Part shown: positions 1-8,981 of the stretch, one piece after another
How the letters are laid out: each line of letters begins with the position of its first letter
How positions within the stretch are numbered: position 1 is the first letter of the stretch
Made by a program: the position numbers and the translations under genes
Assembly (NCBI GenBank): GCA_951812505.1
Contig: CATOSI010000001.1
Coordinates: 372,001-436,000, forward strand
DNA: 64,000 nucleotides
Direction: 5' to 3'
Source of the DNA: an uncultured Dehalococcoidia bacterium
Lineage (GTDB): Bacteria; Chloroflexota; Dehalococcoidia; Lucifugimonadales; UBA1123
The notes under the pieces: model-generated
What the model was told of the DNA's origin: nothing
The model's database searches: none
What the model saw: only the letters and a program-made list of their open reading frames with translations

Positions 1-302
1 TACCGGGAGGTTCGAAGTGATTCGGCCAGAGTTTTGATCCGATTCCGGTAAACGTCGCGCTGTCCGCCCACGGAAACAAATTCACCCGCCGCCATGGAGA
101 ACGCACCAGCCAATAGGCCGGCTATGCCAGCGAGCAACACCCATTTTGGATCGTCAACTCCGCCCGCGACACCCATTACCAGGCTGAAATTCGACACCAG
201 CCCATCGTTCACGCCGAGAATGGCAGCGCGGAGATTGCCGTCTCCCAAGATGCCGACGTGAAGAATGCTCCCTCGCCGGTCGTCGGATTCGTTCTGTGGC
301 AT
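1..302 (-). CDS. VIT1/CCC1-family (DUF125) membrane transporter, partial
   Basis: Only the N-terminal 100 residues are in the window; the gene continues past position 1. Translation from the ATG at 302 gives an N-terminus with the hallmark LGVNDGLVSNFSLVMGV stretch, followed by LLAGIAGLLAGAFSMAAGE and a VSV..QRD segment. These are the first two membrane helices and the connecting motif of the VIT1/CCC1 family. Family members move Fe2+ or Mn2+ across membranes. Some related proteins carry extra ferritin-like domains, which cannot be judged here. It is transcribed leftward, like the nfo gene beside it, and starts 84 bases beyond the nfo stop. The substrate is not determinable. Confidence 0.85.
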   Translation of the reverse strand, partial: MPQNESDDRRGSILHVGILGDGNLRAAILGVNDGLVSNFSLVMGVAGGVDDPKWVLLAGIAGLLAGAFSMAAGEFVSVGGQRDVYRNRIKTLAESLRTSR

Positions 303-385
303 TAAGATTCGTGTCCCGAATAAAGGAATGCCGCCCGCGTCACGATACGATGCGCGCCAGCTTGCTCAAGTATAGTCCCACCGCA

Positions 386-1240
386 TTATGCGGGTACAGT
401 GAGCCGCTCTCGAATCGCCTTGAGTCGGTCGAGATTGTCCTTATCCGGGCCCTTCTTATCAGGACCTGGTACTTCGAGTACGAACGGAACGTCCCTGAAC
501 GCCTCGTGTCCGATGATGACCTCGAATCCCTCGATTCCGATATGGCCTTCGCCTATGTTCTCGTGGCGGTCAACCCCAGAACCGAGCTCCACCTTCGCGT
601 CATTGGCGTGAACCACCACCAGCCTGTCCAGGCCGATGTGCCTGTCGAACTCGTCCATGGCCGCGTCAATGCCGTCGGACTCCGCCAGATTGTACCCCGC
701 CGCGAAGCAGTGCTCGGTATCCAGGCACACCTTCATCCTGTCGCTCGCCACTTCCTCTATCATCCGTCCCAGCTCCTCGAACGACGCTCCGAGATGAGAC
801 CCCATACCCGCGCTGTTCTCGACTATCAGGTACGGACCCTCCGGGCTGTCATCCAGGACACGCTTCAGAGATTCGGTCGCGGAGCCTATTACGGCGTCGA
901 AGCCCTTCCCCTTGTGGCTGCCAGCGTGAAAGACGACCCCCTCTGCGCCGATTTCGGCGGCGACTTCCATGTTCTGAATCAGGCAGGCGACCGACTTGTC
1001 CAGCTGGTCAGGGCTGCCGCCTATGTTGACAAGATAGCTGCCGTGGATGAATACGGGAGCGATACCAGTGCTCTCCGATTCCTCTCTGAATTTCTGGACG
1101 ATGTCCGGTTTCAGCTCCCTGAACTTCCATGCCCTTGGAGAAGATGCGAATATCTGAATGGTCTCTGCCTCCATGTTCGCGGCCCTCCTGAAAGCCGTAT
1201 GAAGACCCCCGGATGTTGATACATGCGCCCCTAGTTTCAT
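386..1240 (-). CDS. nfo: Deoxyribonuclease IV (AP endonuclease)
   Basis: A 284-residue protein, normal length for endonuclease IV, which cleaves DNA 5' of abasic sites in base excision repair in the cytoplasm. It begins MKLGAHVSTSGG, the typical family start. Metal-ligand motifs are present in the expected order: FIHGSYLVN, VFHAGSHKG, VENSAG, CLDTEHCFAAGYN (the usual DTCH is DTEH here), HANDAK, and DRHENIGEGHIG. The start at 1240 is supported by AAGGAGAA a few bases upstream. It is followed leftward by the transporter gene and diverges from the dehydrogenase gene at 1409. Confidence 0.96.
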   Translation of the reverse strand: MKLGAHVSTSGGLHTAFRRAANMEAETIQIFASSPRAWKFRELKPDIVQKFREESESTGIAPVFIHGSYLVNIGGSPDQLDKSVACLIQNMEVAAEIGAEGVVFHAGSHKGKGFDAVIGSATESLKRVLDDSPEGPYLIVENSAGMGSHLGASFEELGRMIEEVASDRMKVCLDTEHCFAAGYNLAESDGIDAAMDEFDRHIGLDRLVVVHANDAKVELGSGVDRHENIGEGHIGIEGFEVIIGHEAFRDVPFVLEVPGPDKKGPDKDNLDRLKAIRERLTVPA

Positions 1241-1342
1241 TGAGTTCTCCTTGAGATGAATGTACCTCCATTTTATTTGGACGCTTCAAGCCAATTCTAG
1301 GCGCATGGCTATGTGTCTAGAACCTTAATTCGGAGGTTGGAG

Positions 1343-1371
1343 TTGCCCGTGTACGCTCACAGCCATATAAT
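1343..1371 (+). promoter_or_regulatory. Sigma70-like promoter for the dehydrogenase at 1409
   Basis: TTGCCC (1343-1348) and a perfect TATAAT (1366-1371) are separated by 17 bases. Transcription would begin near 1378, about 30 bases before the ATG at 1409. This argues against any start codon upstream of the promoter. Confidence 0.6.
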
Positions 1372-1408
1372 GCCCGAACAGAATGCCGAATCTTACGAGG
1401 AGAATCGT

Positions 1409-2308
1409 ATGAATCTCAAAACGATAGCTATACTCAGTCCCGGCGACATGGGACACGGAGTGGGCAAAGTATTATCCGAACATGGTTACGACGTCATAAC
1501 GTGTCTCGCGGGACGCAGCCAACGCACGAGAGATCTCGCCGTGTCCGGCGGATTCCGAATAGTGGAGACCCTTGACGAGATGGTTCAGGAAGCTGACCTG
1601 ATTATGTCCATCCTCGTTCCGTCTGCAGCTGAGGGCGTCGCCGAGGACGTTGCGGATACGATGCGGACAACCGGCGTATTGCGACCGTTCGCGGACTGCA
1701 ACGCAGTCTCGCCGCAGACCGCTCGGCGTATGGAGTCCGTGATAAACGGTGCGGGCGGCGAGTATATTGACGGTGGTATCATCGGTGGCTCTCCCGCGAG
1801 AGGCGCGACTCCGCGCATCTACACTTCCGGGCCCGGCGCTGGCCTGATGGATGAATTGGACGGGAAGGGAATAGCGGTAAGAAACTTGGGTCCGGAGATA
1901 GGCAGAGCGTCTGGCATAAAGATGTGCTATGCCTCGATGACGAAAGGAACTTCGGCGCTCAGAGTTGCAATGCTGACGACTGCGCAATCCCTGGGTCTGT
2001 ATGACGAGTTGGTCGCCGAGCTTTCCTTCAGTCAGCAGGGAGCGTTGTCTGCTATGGAGTCCGGCGTTCCCGGCCTTCCTGCAAATGCCGGCCGCTGGAT
2101 AGGCGAAATGGAGGAGATAGCCGCCACGTTCGACGGAGTTGGCGTTACGCCCCACTTCCACCAGGGCGCCGCTGAGATGTTCAGGCTTCTGGCGTCCACT
2201 CCGTTCGCCGACGAGAGTCCTGAGACGATTGACAGGGATAGGTCTCTGGGGGAGACAATTCGTGTTACCTCCGAGTATCTTCCCACGTTAATGCAGTCGG
2301 CCGACTAG
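1409..2308 (+). CDS. NAD(P)-dependent 6-phosphogluconate dehydrogenase-like protein (DUF1932)
   Basis: A 299-residue protein of the beta-hydroxyacid dehydrogenase superfamily. The N-terminal Rossmann fold starts IAILSPGDMGHGVG, a GxxGxG-like dinucleotide loop. The C-terminal helical half, with SGIKMCYASMTKGTSAL and a conserved Lys, resembles the DUF1932 domain. The reaction is probably NAD(P)-linked oxidation of a small hydroxy acid, but the substrate cannot be read from sequence. The start at 1409 is preferred because GAGGAG lies just upstream and a good promoter sits at 1343-1371. The next gene, a zinc-type dehydrogenase, begins 8 bases after the stop, so the two form an operon and may act in one pathway. 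Confidence 0.82.
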   Translation: MNLKTIAILSPGDMGHGVGKVLSEHGYDVITCLAGRSQRTRDLAVSGGFRIVETLDEMVQEADLIMSILVPSAAEGVAEDVADTMRTTGVLRPFADCNAVSPQTARRMESVINGAGGEYIDGGIIGGSPARGATPRIYTSGPGAGLMDELDGKGIAVRNLGPEIGRASGIKMCYASMTKGTSALRVAMLTTAQSLGLYDELVAELSFSQQGALSAMESGVPGLPANAGRWIGEMEEIAATFDGVGVTPHFHQGAAEMFRLLASTPFADESPETIDRDRSLGETIRVTSEYLPTLMQSAD

Positions 2309-2316
2309 GCGAACAA

Positions 2317-3345
2317 GTGAAGGCTCTATTCGTCGAGGAGGCGGGCCCGGAACCGTTACTCAATGTAAGGGATATTGCAGAACCTGTCGCGCGAGCGGGC
2401 CAGGTCGTCGTTAGAGTCGAGGCGGCGGGACTGTGCGGACACGACGTAGCCATAATGACGGGCCTTCTGCGCCGCGGCGTTGACCGTGATGTCGTTCTCG
2501 GACATGAAATCTCCGGTCGAATCGCCGAGGTGGGTGAAGAGGTTGCCGGACTCTCGGTCGGCGATTCGGTCGTCGCGTCGCTGACCGCGTTCTGCGGCCA
2601 GTGCGATAGGTGTGCCTCAGGGCTAGACTACCGTTGTCGAGTTGGGAGGGGCGTTGGGCATGGGATCAACGGCGGTTTTGCGGAGTACGTCAGACTTCCC
2701 GCTCGAAGTGTTACCAGAATTCCAGACGGAGTTGACTTGGTCGGAGCTTCACTGGTGGCATGCCCCATTGGAGTGTGTGTCAGAGCAATTCAGTCTGTGG
2801 CAGGGATCGAGCCCGGAGAGGTGGCTCTTGTCACAGGTGCGGGAGGCGGACTTGGAGTACACGCGGTCCAGGTGGCTTCGGCTATGGGAGCGCAGGTATT
2901 CGCGGCCACAAGTTCCATTGAGAAACTGGACGCCCTTGAACGATACGCGCCTGGCGGCGTGATTCTGGGCGATGAACTTGACTTCTCGGAACTGGTCCTC
3001 GCGTTTACCGAGGATGAGGGAGCCAATGTGGCTATTGACACCGTTGGCTCGTCAACATTCGGCAGTTCACTGCGCAGCATGGCGCAGTATGGTCGTATGG
3101 TCCTGTTGGGAGAGGTCGAAGGTGGACGTGCGAGAGTCAGCCTGACGGACATCATGTTCAGGGACGTATCCATCCAGGGTTCGACAGGAGCAAGTCTTGG
3201 AGACATTGCTGCGGCGGTTGAACTTGTCTCCAATGGGCAAGTGGAACCTGTTGTCCACGTGGCCTATTCATTGGAGGAGGCGACTGAGGCTGTTCGAATG
3301 GTCAAAGAAAGGCAGGTATTGGGAAGAGTCGTTTTGCGGCCTTGA
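2317..3345 (+). CDS. Zinc-binding medium-chain alcohol dehydrogenase
   Basis: A 342-residue medium-chain dehydrogenase starting with GTG. Catalytic zinc ligands are Cys40 (GLCGHD) and His63-Glu64 (LGHE). The structural-zinc loop has four cysteines at 93, 96, 99 and 107 (FCGQCDRC...C). The nucleotide-binding segment reads VTGAGGGLGVHAVQ. Such enzymes oxidise alcohols or polyols with NAD(P)+. The substrate is unknown. It lies 8 bases after the DUF1932 dehydrogenase and is probably co-transcribed with it. A hairpin at 3374-3401 follows the stop. Confidence 0.9.
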   Translation: MKALFVEEAGPEPLLNVRDIAEPVARAGQVVVRVEAAGLCGHDVAIMTGLLRRGVDRDVVLGHEISGRIAEVGEEVAGLSVGDSVVASLTAFCGQCDRCASGLDYRCRVGRGVGHGINGGFAEYVRLPARSVTRIPDGVDLVGASLVACPIGVCVRAIQSVAGIEPGEVALVTGAGGGLGVHAVQVASAMGAQVFAATSSIEKLDALERYAPGGVILGDELDFSELVLAFTEDEGANVAIDTVGSSTFGSSLRSMAQYGRMVLLGEVEGGRARVSLTDIMFRDVSIQGSTGASLGDIAAAVELVSNGQVEPVVHVAYSLEEATEAVRMVKERQVLGRVVLRP

Positions 3346-3373
3346 ACCCGAGAACCCGATTGCTTGAAACGCG

Positions 3374-3401
3374 AGGGACCTCTCCCTAAAGAGAGGTCCC
3401 T
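3374..3401. terminator. Hairpin terminator between convergent genes
   Basis: A perfect 11-bp inverted repeat (AGGGACCTCTC / GAGAGGTCCCT) with a 6-base loop lies between the convergent dehydrogenase and secF genes. The T-tract on either side is weak, so it may serve both directions inefficiently. Confidence 0.65.
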
Positions 3402-3449
3402 TCACTTTGACTTCCGCTTCTTGGTCGAGTCGCGGATACTACGGCAGGC

Positions 3450-4406
3450 TCAAGCCGTTGCGCCTCTTGGCTGTCGGATACGCCTGAAGACGCCACCTAT
3501 GTCGCCGTATTCCCATGAGATGAGTACCTGGCTCGCAATAGCGATGGAACTGTATGTTCCGGCGACTACGCCTATAAGTAGCACCAATAGGAACTCGCGG
3601 ATGGTTGTGCCGCCGAATAGGAACAGCGCAAGCAGAGTGACCATTAATGTAATACTCGTATTGAGGGATCGGCCAATCGTTTCCGATATGCTCAGATTGA
3701 CGACCTCCGACAATTGGCGGTTGGGATGAATGGTCACGTTTTCGCGTATTCTGTCAAAGACTACGATGGTGTCGTTTACGCTGTAACCGATCACAGTGAG
3801 AATGGCAATCAGGAACATGGTTCCGACTTCTATATTGAGGACTGCGCCGAGTATGGAGAATATCCCGATTACGATGATGGAATCGTGAATCAGCGCAACG
3901 ATTGCCGCGGCGCCGTACCTGAATGGACTGGGGACATTCCTGAAAGCCCACCAAATGTATATGAAGATTCCTACCGCCGCAGCCAGGACGGCGTAAAGGG
4001 CGTTCAGGACCGTCTCCGAAGCGACAATCGGCGATACAAGATCAAATGATAACTCGGTTACACCATCGGGAGACAGGTTCGCTTCGAGCGCATTGAGAAG
4101 CCAAGTCTTCGAATCAGTCTCCACTTGTTCCGTTTCAGGGTCGTCGTCAGCTAGCTCTTTCGTCCGTATGAAGAACGTCCGGTCGCCCAGCTTCTGCACG
4201 GTAGCGTCTGGGTGTCCCGCCGAGGCAAGTTCATTTCTGAGGTCAGCCTGGCTCACGTTGGCTTCGAACTCAAGCGTTAGAGTCGAGCCGCCCGTGAAGT
4301 CAATGCCCGGGTTCAGTCCGGGCGTAATAATAAGAAACACGACGCCCGGTAGTATGACTGCCAGGGAAAAGAGATAGAACCAGCCCCTCTTGCCTACGAA
4401 ATTCAA
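3450..4406 (-). CDS. secF: Protein translocase subunit SecF
   Basis: A 318-residue inner-membrane protein that works with SecD and SecYEG, using proton-motive force to help exported proteins leave the translocon. An N-terminal membrane helix (about 8-28) is followed by the GIDFTGG motif (34-40), a periplasmic domain, and five further helices. The SecF signature NDTIVVFDRIREN begins near 211. It starts 11 bases after secD ends, in the order cca-secD-secF. No frameshift is seen. Confidence 0.96.
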   Translation of the reverse strand: MNFVGKRGWFYLFSLAVILPGVVFLIITPGLNPGIDFTGGSTLTLEFEANVSQADLRNELASAGHPDATVQKLGDRTFFIRTKELADDDPETEQVETDSKTWLLNALEANLSPDGVTELSFDLVSPIVASETVLNALYAVLAAAVGIFIYIWWAFRNVPSPFRYGAAAIVALIHDSIIVIGIFSILGAVLNIEVGTMFLIAILTVIGYSVNDTIVVFDRIRENVTIHPNRQLSEVVNLSISETIGRSLNTSITLMVTLLALFLFGGTTIREFLLVLLIGVVAGTYSSIAIASQVLISWEYGDIGGVFRRIRQPRGATA

Positions 4407-4417
4407 TTCATGCTCCT

Positions 4418-6271
4418 CTAGTCGGCGGTATCGGCGGCAAACTGCTGGGGAACTTCACTCCCGCCGGACGGCAGCCAAATCCTCATTGATCGGGTCAGCC
4501 TTGTCGTCCCTACGAAACGCAGAAGCGTTCGGCTGACTATGATTGCGGTGAACATGCTGATGACAACACCAATCGCGAGAGTAACGGCGAATCCCTGCAC
4601 TATGCTCGCACCCAACTGGTCCGCGAACCAGAACAGGATGCCGCAGGTTATCAGAGTTGATATGTTGCCGTCCCGGATAGCCGGCCATGCCCGGTCGAAA
4701 CCAATGTTGATGGAAGACAGGAGCGTTCGTCCCGCTCGCAACTCATCTTTCATGCGCTCGAATATCAGGATATTGGCGTCCACTGCCATGCCTATGGAGA
4801 GTATGACTGCGGCGACCCCGCTGAGAGTCAAAGTTACGGGCAGTATCTTGAAGACTGCCATGACCAACGTGGCGTAGATCATCAACGCTATCGCCGCCAC
4901 CAGTCCGGGCAGACGATAGTACAGTGTCATGAACAGGAGTACCAGTCCCAAGCCAACGAAACCGGCAACTACGCTCCTGGCAAGCGAATCCGCGCCCAGT
5001 ATGGCGTCAACATCACGCTCTTGTATCAACTCGATTGGCACTGGAAGTCGTCCCGCTTCCAACTGGAGCGACAAATCCCGGACCCGCTCCACGGTGAAGT
5101 CCTGCCCCTGTATTATCGCGGTCCCCGCTGTAATCGCGGTCTGAACAGTGGGCGAGATCAACTCATCATCATCCAGGAAGATGGCTATCTGGTCTCTTAT
5201 ACCCTCCGTCTCCTGCTTGCGAACGATGTCCAGAGTGAGTTCGCCGAAAACACGAGTTCCCTCACTGTCGAACTCAAGGTTGACTATGGGGATGCCTGAT
5301 TGAGCGTGCTGTCCGGGAAATGCGCGCGCGAGGTTATCGCCGGTGAGTCCGATGTCTTCGTCCGACGTCCCGATGATTTCAGTGAACAAAAATGTCGGAT
5401 TGTTTCCGACTCTTTGGCGCGCTACTTCCAGGCTGGGTTGAGCCTGTGTATCTTCCTCGACTGGCACTGCGAATGCGTAGGTTGTGGTATCCAATCGTTG
5501 TACAGTTGGATAGCTGGCTGTGAATCGCTGCTTTTCATTGCCGTCAATTGCAATATCGAGGGTATCAGGCAGCCTGCCCCCAAAGGGGAATGCTTCAGGA
5601 TCCTCCTGCAGCCTCTCGATGTAGTCTTGCTGATAGGCGAAGTAGCTCTGCGCGAGTCTTAGGAAAATCGGAGTGAACTTGTCCACTCCCGCTTCCGTGA
5701 ACTCGATCATCAGGGCTATGGGCGTTTCTGTCTGGGGTTGCGCCGCTCCTTCTGTTGATGTGGCGAGTTCATCGGTCGAGGTGCCGGACAAATCCGGGAG
5801 GAAATCCACAGTCACACCAGCGATATCCGCATCGGTTATTTCATTGACGTCGCGGGACACGTTGAATGTTCGCCGCTTGAATTCCAGCCGGGCGGTCTCG
5901 CCGATCAGTCTCTTTGCCCGGTCGGGGTCGCTTACGCCCGGCAACTGAATCAGAAGTCTGTCGGCACCGAGAAGTTGGATTATCGGCTCACCCAGGCCTG
6001 AACTGTTGACGCGGCGTTCTATTGTCAGCTTAAGCGCGTCCATCTGGTCCTGAGTCACCTCGACTGGAGCCCCGGTAACCGGGTCGGTCAAGGCTGCCTG
6101 ATAGACAAGATGGCTGCCGCCCTGAAGATCCAATCCAAGACTCAGACCCAATATGGTGTTGTCCGAGCCTCTCTGAAAGTTGCTGATGGAGATGGTCTGG
6201 AAGCCGAGTATCAGACCGGCAGCGATGACCACGACGGCAATAACTAATACAGTACGCCCGTACCTACCCAC
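4418..6271 (-). CDS. secD: Protein translocase subunit SecD
   Basis: A 617-residue partner of SecF. It has an N-terminal membrane helix (about 7-24), the LDLQGG motif (47-52), a large periplasmic P1 region, and a C-terminal block of membrane helices with VDANILIFERMKDELRAG near residue 500. This is a normal length for a stand-alone SecD. The start overlaps the cca stop by 8 bases, so translation is probably coupled to cca. Confidence 0.96.
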   Translation of the reverse strand: MGRYGRTVLVIAVVVIAAGLILGFQTISISNFQRGSDNTILGLSLGLDLQGGSHLVYQAALTDPVTGAPVEVTQDQMDALKLTIERRVNSSGLGEPIIQLLGADRLLIQLPGVSDPDRAKRLIGETARLEFKRRTFNVSRDVNEITDADIAGVTVDFLPDLSGTSTDELATSTEGAAQPQTETPIALMIEFTEAGVDKFTPIFLRLAQSYFAYQQDYIERLQEDPEAFPFGGRLPDTLDIAIDGNEKQRFTASYPTVQRLDTTTYAFAVPVEEDTQAQPSLEVARQRVGNNPTFLFTEIIGTSDEDIGLTGDNLARAFPGQHAQSGIPIVNLEFDSEGTRVFGELTLDIVRKQETEGIRDQIAIFLDDDELISPTVQTAITAGTAIIQGQDFTVERVRDLSLQLEAGRLPVPIELIQERDVDAILGADSLARSVVAGFVGLGLVLLFMTLYYRLPGLVAAIALMIYATLVMAVFKILPVTLTLSGVAAVILSIGMAVDANILIFERMKDELRAGRTLLSSINIGFDRAWPAIRDGNISTLITCGILFWFADQLGASIVQGFAVTLAIGVVISMFTAIIVSRTLLRFVGTTRLTRSMRIWLPSGGSEVPQQFAADTAD

Positions 6272-7742
6272 CGGCCACTCCTGTCTCGATTTTTGCTCTG
6301 GCCAATTTCAATGCCTCTTCTCTGGTGCTGACTCGACCCTGCGCCTCTGCCTGCGCGACAGATTTGAGAAGCCGCCCGACGAGCGGCCCCGATTCGATTT
6401 GTAACTCATTCATGATGTCGTGGCCTGTAAGCAGTCCCTTTTGCGATGCCGCTGGAGTCTGTTTCTGAGGGCCGACCACAAGTATATGACTTATGACCCT
6501 GGACTGGATTCGCATCTCGTCTGGAGTGAGTAGCGGGCCACGTGCCGCAAGAAAGTCTGCCATGTTCAGGTACAGCGTGTCCAGTGCAACATCACCCAAA
6601 TCCCGGAAATACCTGTGTACCGCACGTTGCGTGGGTAACTCATCCCTATTAGCCATCTGTCGTGGTCTCAGGTGGTGGCGAATCATGCCTTTCACCATAC
6701 TCACGCCGTTGCCGCCAACCCGGAGACGGGTGAGGATATCTTCCGCCAACTCCTCTCCCTTTTCAGAGTGCCCGAAAAACCTTATCCGACCGGACGGCTC
6801 AATCGTCTTAGTATGAGGCTTGGCGATGTCGTGCAGGAGCGCCGTCAGCTTGAGTATCGTGCCTCTGCTATATCCGTCGGAAGCGTCGCGGTTGAAGTAG
6901 GCATCCATTCGGTGGAATGTGGGCATCATTTCGCGCACAAAGTCGTATTCGTAACGGTTCGATACTATCTGGTCCGCGTGATCCAGCGCGGCCACCAGGT
7001 GACCGAACACATCGTAGTAATGTTCCTTGGGCTGCTCTATGCCTCGGGCACCATCAAGCTCGGGTATGACTATGGACAGAAGGTTCAGGTCGTCCATCAG
7101 CTTTACCCACCTCGCAGCGTTATTCGCGTCCAGGATTCTGAGCAGTTCCTCCCTGATGCGTTCTGGTGAGGATTCGGCGAGGCTTGGCGCATGCCGGCGA
7201 ATCAGGGATATCGTCTGAGACTCGATGGAGAATCCGGTCACTGCGGACAATCGAACTGCCCTGAGAAGGCGGATCGAATCATTAGAGAATACGCTTTCGG
7301 AGGCCGCTCGGATTGTTCTGGATTCAATGTCCTGAGCACCGCCAAGTGGGTCTATAAGGTCCCAGGCGCCCGCTATGGCGGAATCTAAAGGCGCAGCAAT
7401 AGCATTAACTGTGAAGTCTCGGCGTCGTATGTCGGTCAGAACGTCGTCGCCGGACAAGCTCAAGAGATCAATAATCACTCTGTGGTCTCGACTTCCGGCA
7501 ATGACCCTGGCTGCGTCTCGCTCGAAATCTATGCGGATCTTGTGGCCGTTCAGGGATTCTGCCAGAGCGTCTCCCGCATCGTTCGCAGAACCGCGCAATA
7601 CAATATCCACATCTCTTGTCGTCTTGCCAAGCAACGCGTCCCGGACGGAGCCGCCAACCAAATACGAATCCACACCCAGGCTTCTGAGAACCTTGGCGAC
7701 ATGGGTTACGATGTTATGGGTCTTATCTTCGAATGGGTTCAT
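6264..7742 (-). CDS. CCA tRNA nucleotidyltransferase / poly(A) polymerase family, HD-domain type
   Basis: A 492-residue class II nucleotidyltransferase. Residues 30-40 carry GGSVRDALLGK and D44-V-D46 supplies the metal-binding aspartates. The RRDFTVNAIA motif is at about 107-116 and PERIREELLRI follows. A downstream HD hydrolase domain has LLHDIAKP with H304-D305. The expected job is adding or repairing the CCA end of tRNA. Because the tRNA-Ala at 16152 encodes CCA, repair is likely. A poly(A) polymerase or a CC-/A-adding specialist cannot be excluded by eye. It heads a cca-secD-secF operon, just downstream of the def terminator. Confidence 0.88.
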   Translation of the reverse strand: MNPFEDKTHNIVTHVAKVLRSLGVDSYLVGGSVRDALLGKTTRDVDIVLRGSANDAGDALAESLNGHKIRIDFERDAARVIAGSRDHRVIIDLLSLSGDDVLTDIRRRDFTVNAIAAPLDSAIAGAWDLIDPLGGAQDIESRTIRAASESVFSNDSIRLLRAVRLSAVTGFSIESQTISLIRRHAPSLAESSPERIREELLRILDANNAARWVKLMDDLNLLSIVIPELDGARGIEQPKEHYYDVFGHLVAALDHADQIVSNRYEYDFVREMMPTFHRMDAYFNRDASDGYSRGTILKLTALLHDIAKPHTKTIEPSGRIRFFGHSEKGEELAEDILTRLRVGGNGVSMVKGMIRHHLRPRQMANRDELPTQRAVHRYFRDLGDVALDTLYLNMADFLAARGPLLTPDEMRIQSRVISHILVVGPQKQTPAASQKGLLTGHDIMNELQIESGPLVGRLLKSVAQAEAQGRVSTREEALKLARAKIETGVAGG

Positions 7743-7775
7743 TGTGGCGGGATCGAATTTCCGTAATATACAAAA

Positions 7776-7797
7776 GTGCCACCTACTCAGGTGGCAC
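7776..7797 (-). terminator. Rho-independent terminator after def
   Basis: A 9-bp perfect stem (GTGCCACCT / AGGTGGCAC) with a 4-base loop, followed on the minus strand by TTTTG. It lies 30 bases beyond the def stop and 34 bases before the cca start, so def and cca-secDF are probably separate transcripts. Confidence 0.8.
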
Positions 7798-7827
7798 GCG
7801 CGACCTGTTGAGGCGGGGACTGAAGCG

Positions 7828-8406
7828 CTACTTGATCTTCATGGATGCGGGCACGTCATCATCCTCAAGGAGGTCTGAAGGCGTATCGGATTCATCTTCG
7901 CCCGATTCCAGTTCTGTGTCGAGTGGCTGCCCTTCTTCATCTACACGATAGGGCGTGGCATGTTCGACAAGGTGATCGAGGTATAGGATGCCGTTCAGGT
8001 GGTCAACCTCGTGTTCCATCGCCTGCGATAAAAGCCCGTCCGTCTTTATCTTCACCACCTTCTCAGTATGGTCGAGAGCGCCGAACCTGATCCACTCCGA
8101 GCGGTTCACCATAGCGCGATAGCCCGCATGGCTCAGACACCCCTCTTCAACCTCGCGCGCTCCGCTTCTCTTGAGTATCTCGGGGTTGATGTATATGCGC
8201 GCCTCTTCTTCCTCCGGTATCTGGATGACTACCAGCCGTCTCAGTTCCCCGACCTGATTCGCCGCTAGTCCGACGCCGCCCGCCTCGCGCATGGTCTCTA
8301 CCATATCGTGGGCAAGCCGGAGTAGCCTCTTGTCAACGCGCCTGACCTTCTTGGCTCGCTGCCTCAGGATAGGGTGCGGAATCGCAAGTATATCTCTTAT
8401 CGCCAC
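7828..8406 (-). CDS. def: Peptide deformylase
   Basis: Removes the formyl group from the N-terminal methionine of nascent proteins. From the GTG at 8406, preceded by GAGGAAGG, the protein is 192 residues. All three motifs are present: GVGLAANQ (44-51), EGCLS with the metal-ligand Cys90, and HEVDH (132-136). An in-frame start at 8508 would add 34 residues that do not resemble the family. The C-terminal 40 residues form an acidic tail rich in Asp and Glu that the minimal enzyme lacks. No fmt gene is next to it. A terminator follows. Confidence 0.94.
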   Translation of the reverse strand: MAIRDILAIPHPILRQRAKKVRRVDKRLLRLAHDMVETMREAGGVGLAANQVGELRRLVVIQIPEEEEARIYINPEILKRSGAREVEEGCLSHAGYRAMVNRSEWIRFGALDHTEKVVKIKTDGLLSQAMEHEVDHLNGILYLDHLVEHATPYRVDEEGQPLDTELESGEDESDTPSDLLEDDDVPASMKIK

Positions 8407-8571
8407 GGACCTTCCTCGCGCCGTCTTGCGTACTGGTGCTAGACCACACCCTATTGTACCACTGCCGCCCGCGCATAACATCTGAAAAAATCCGTCGCGG
8501 CGCCCCATCGCATCTAATTCGCGCGCACGCTATGCAGGGTTTGTGCAAAGACGAGATTCCGAACCACATCT

Positions 8572-8599
8572 CGTCATTCCCGCGAAGGCGGGAATCCAG
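8572..8599. repeat. Dispersed palindromic element (copy 1)
   Basis: The core CATTCCCGCGAAGGCGGGAA forms a hairpin with arms TTCCCGC / GCGGGAA. A second copy with the same outer sequence (CATTCCCG...CGGGAATCCAG) but a different loop, in inverse orientation, is at 52343-52372. It resembles widespread REP/MITE-like intergenic palindromes. Confidence 0.7.
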
Positions 8600-8791
8600 T
8601 GCGCGGTTGCTAACGAAACGACAGTAATGCCTACCTTGCGCAGGCCTTGTACGCTATGGTGCATATGTTCTGTCATGTGCTATCATCTATTCATATTCAG
8701 TGGACCCACAGAACACACGGTCAGCGAGAGAACCATAAATGGACGTATATGCCAGATGACCAGCCACACCAGAAATGCCCATGATCGGCGA

Positions 8792-8897
8792 AAACTGGCC
8801 TAAACTGGTCTGTTTCAACCAGTTTAGGCCAGTTTCTCCCAAAGAACTGGTACCAGTTTTTCCACCAGTTTAGACCAAAACAGGTCACCAGTTTAGG
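8792..8897. repeat. Cluster of ACCAGTTT / AAACTGGT motifs with a perfect 18-bp inverted repeat
   Basis: Arms 8792-8809 (AAACTGGCCTAAACTGGT) and 8818-8835 are perfect 18-bp reverse complements around an 8-base loop. They are followed by a 14-bp palindrome AACTGGTACCAGTT (8845-8858) and two more directly oriented ACCAGTTTAG units (8864 and 8887). The cluster ends 84 bases before the start codon at 8982. It could be a multi-site operator, an RNA structure or a mobile repeat. Confidence 0.8.
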
Positions 8898-8981
8898 AAT
8901 CTGGCCCTCTGTCCGTAGCTATAAAACTGAATTTATGCTCAGACCGAAATTTAGATGCGATTGCCCTGGGAGAACTGACAG

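Larger units (their letters stand above)
8407..8981. other. 575-base intergenic region with repeats, no gene seen
   Basis: No convincing coding sequence is found between def and the hydroxyacid dehydrogenase. The region holds a palindromic element (8572-8599) and an ACCAGTTT repeat cluster (8792-8897), annotated separately. The transcription start for the gene at 8982 should lie here, but no clear promoter box was recognised. Confidence 0.6.

Noticed and set aside
296..1219. Long open frame on the plus strand across the nfo gene
   Set aside because: It is antisense to a clearly recognised endonuclease IV gene and has no family-like content.
8792..8897. CRISPR array
   Set aside because: Repeats are short, mixed in orientation, and lack regular spacers or nearby cas genes.
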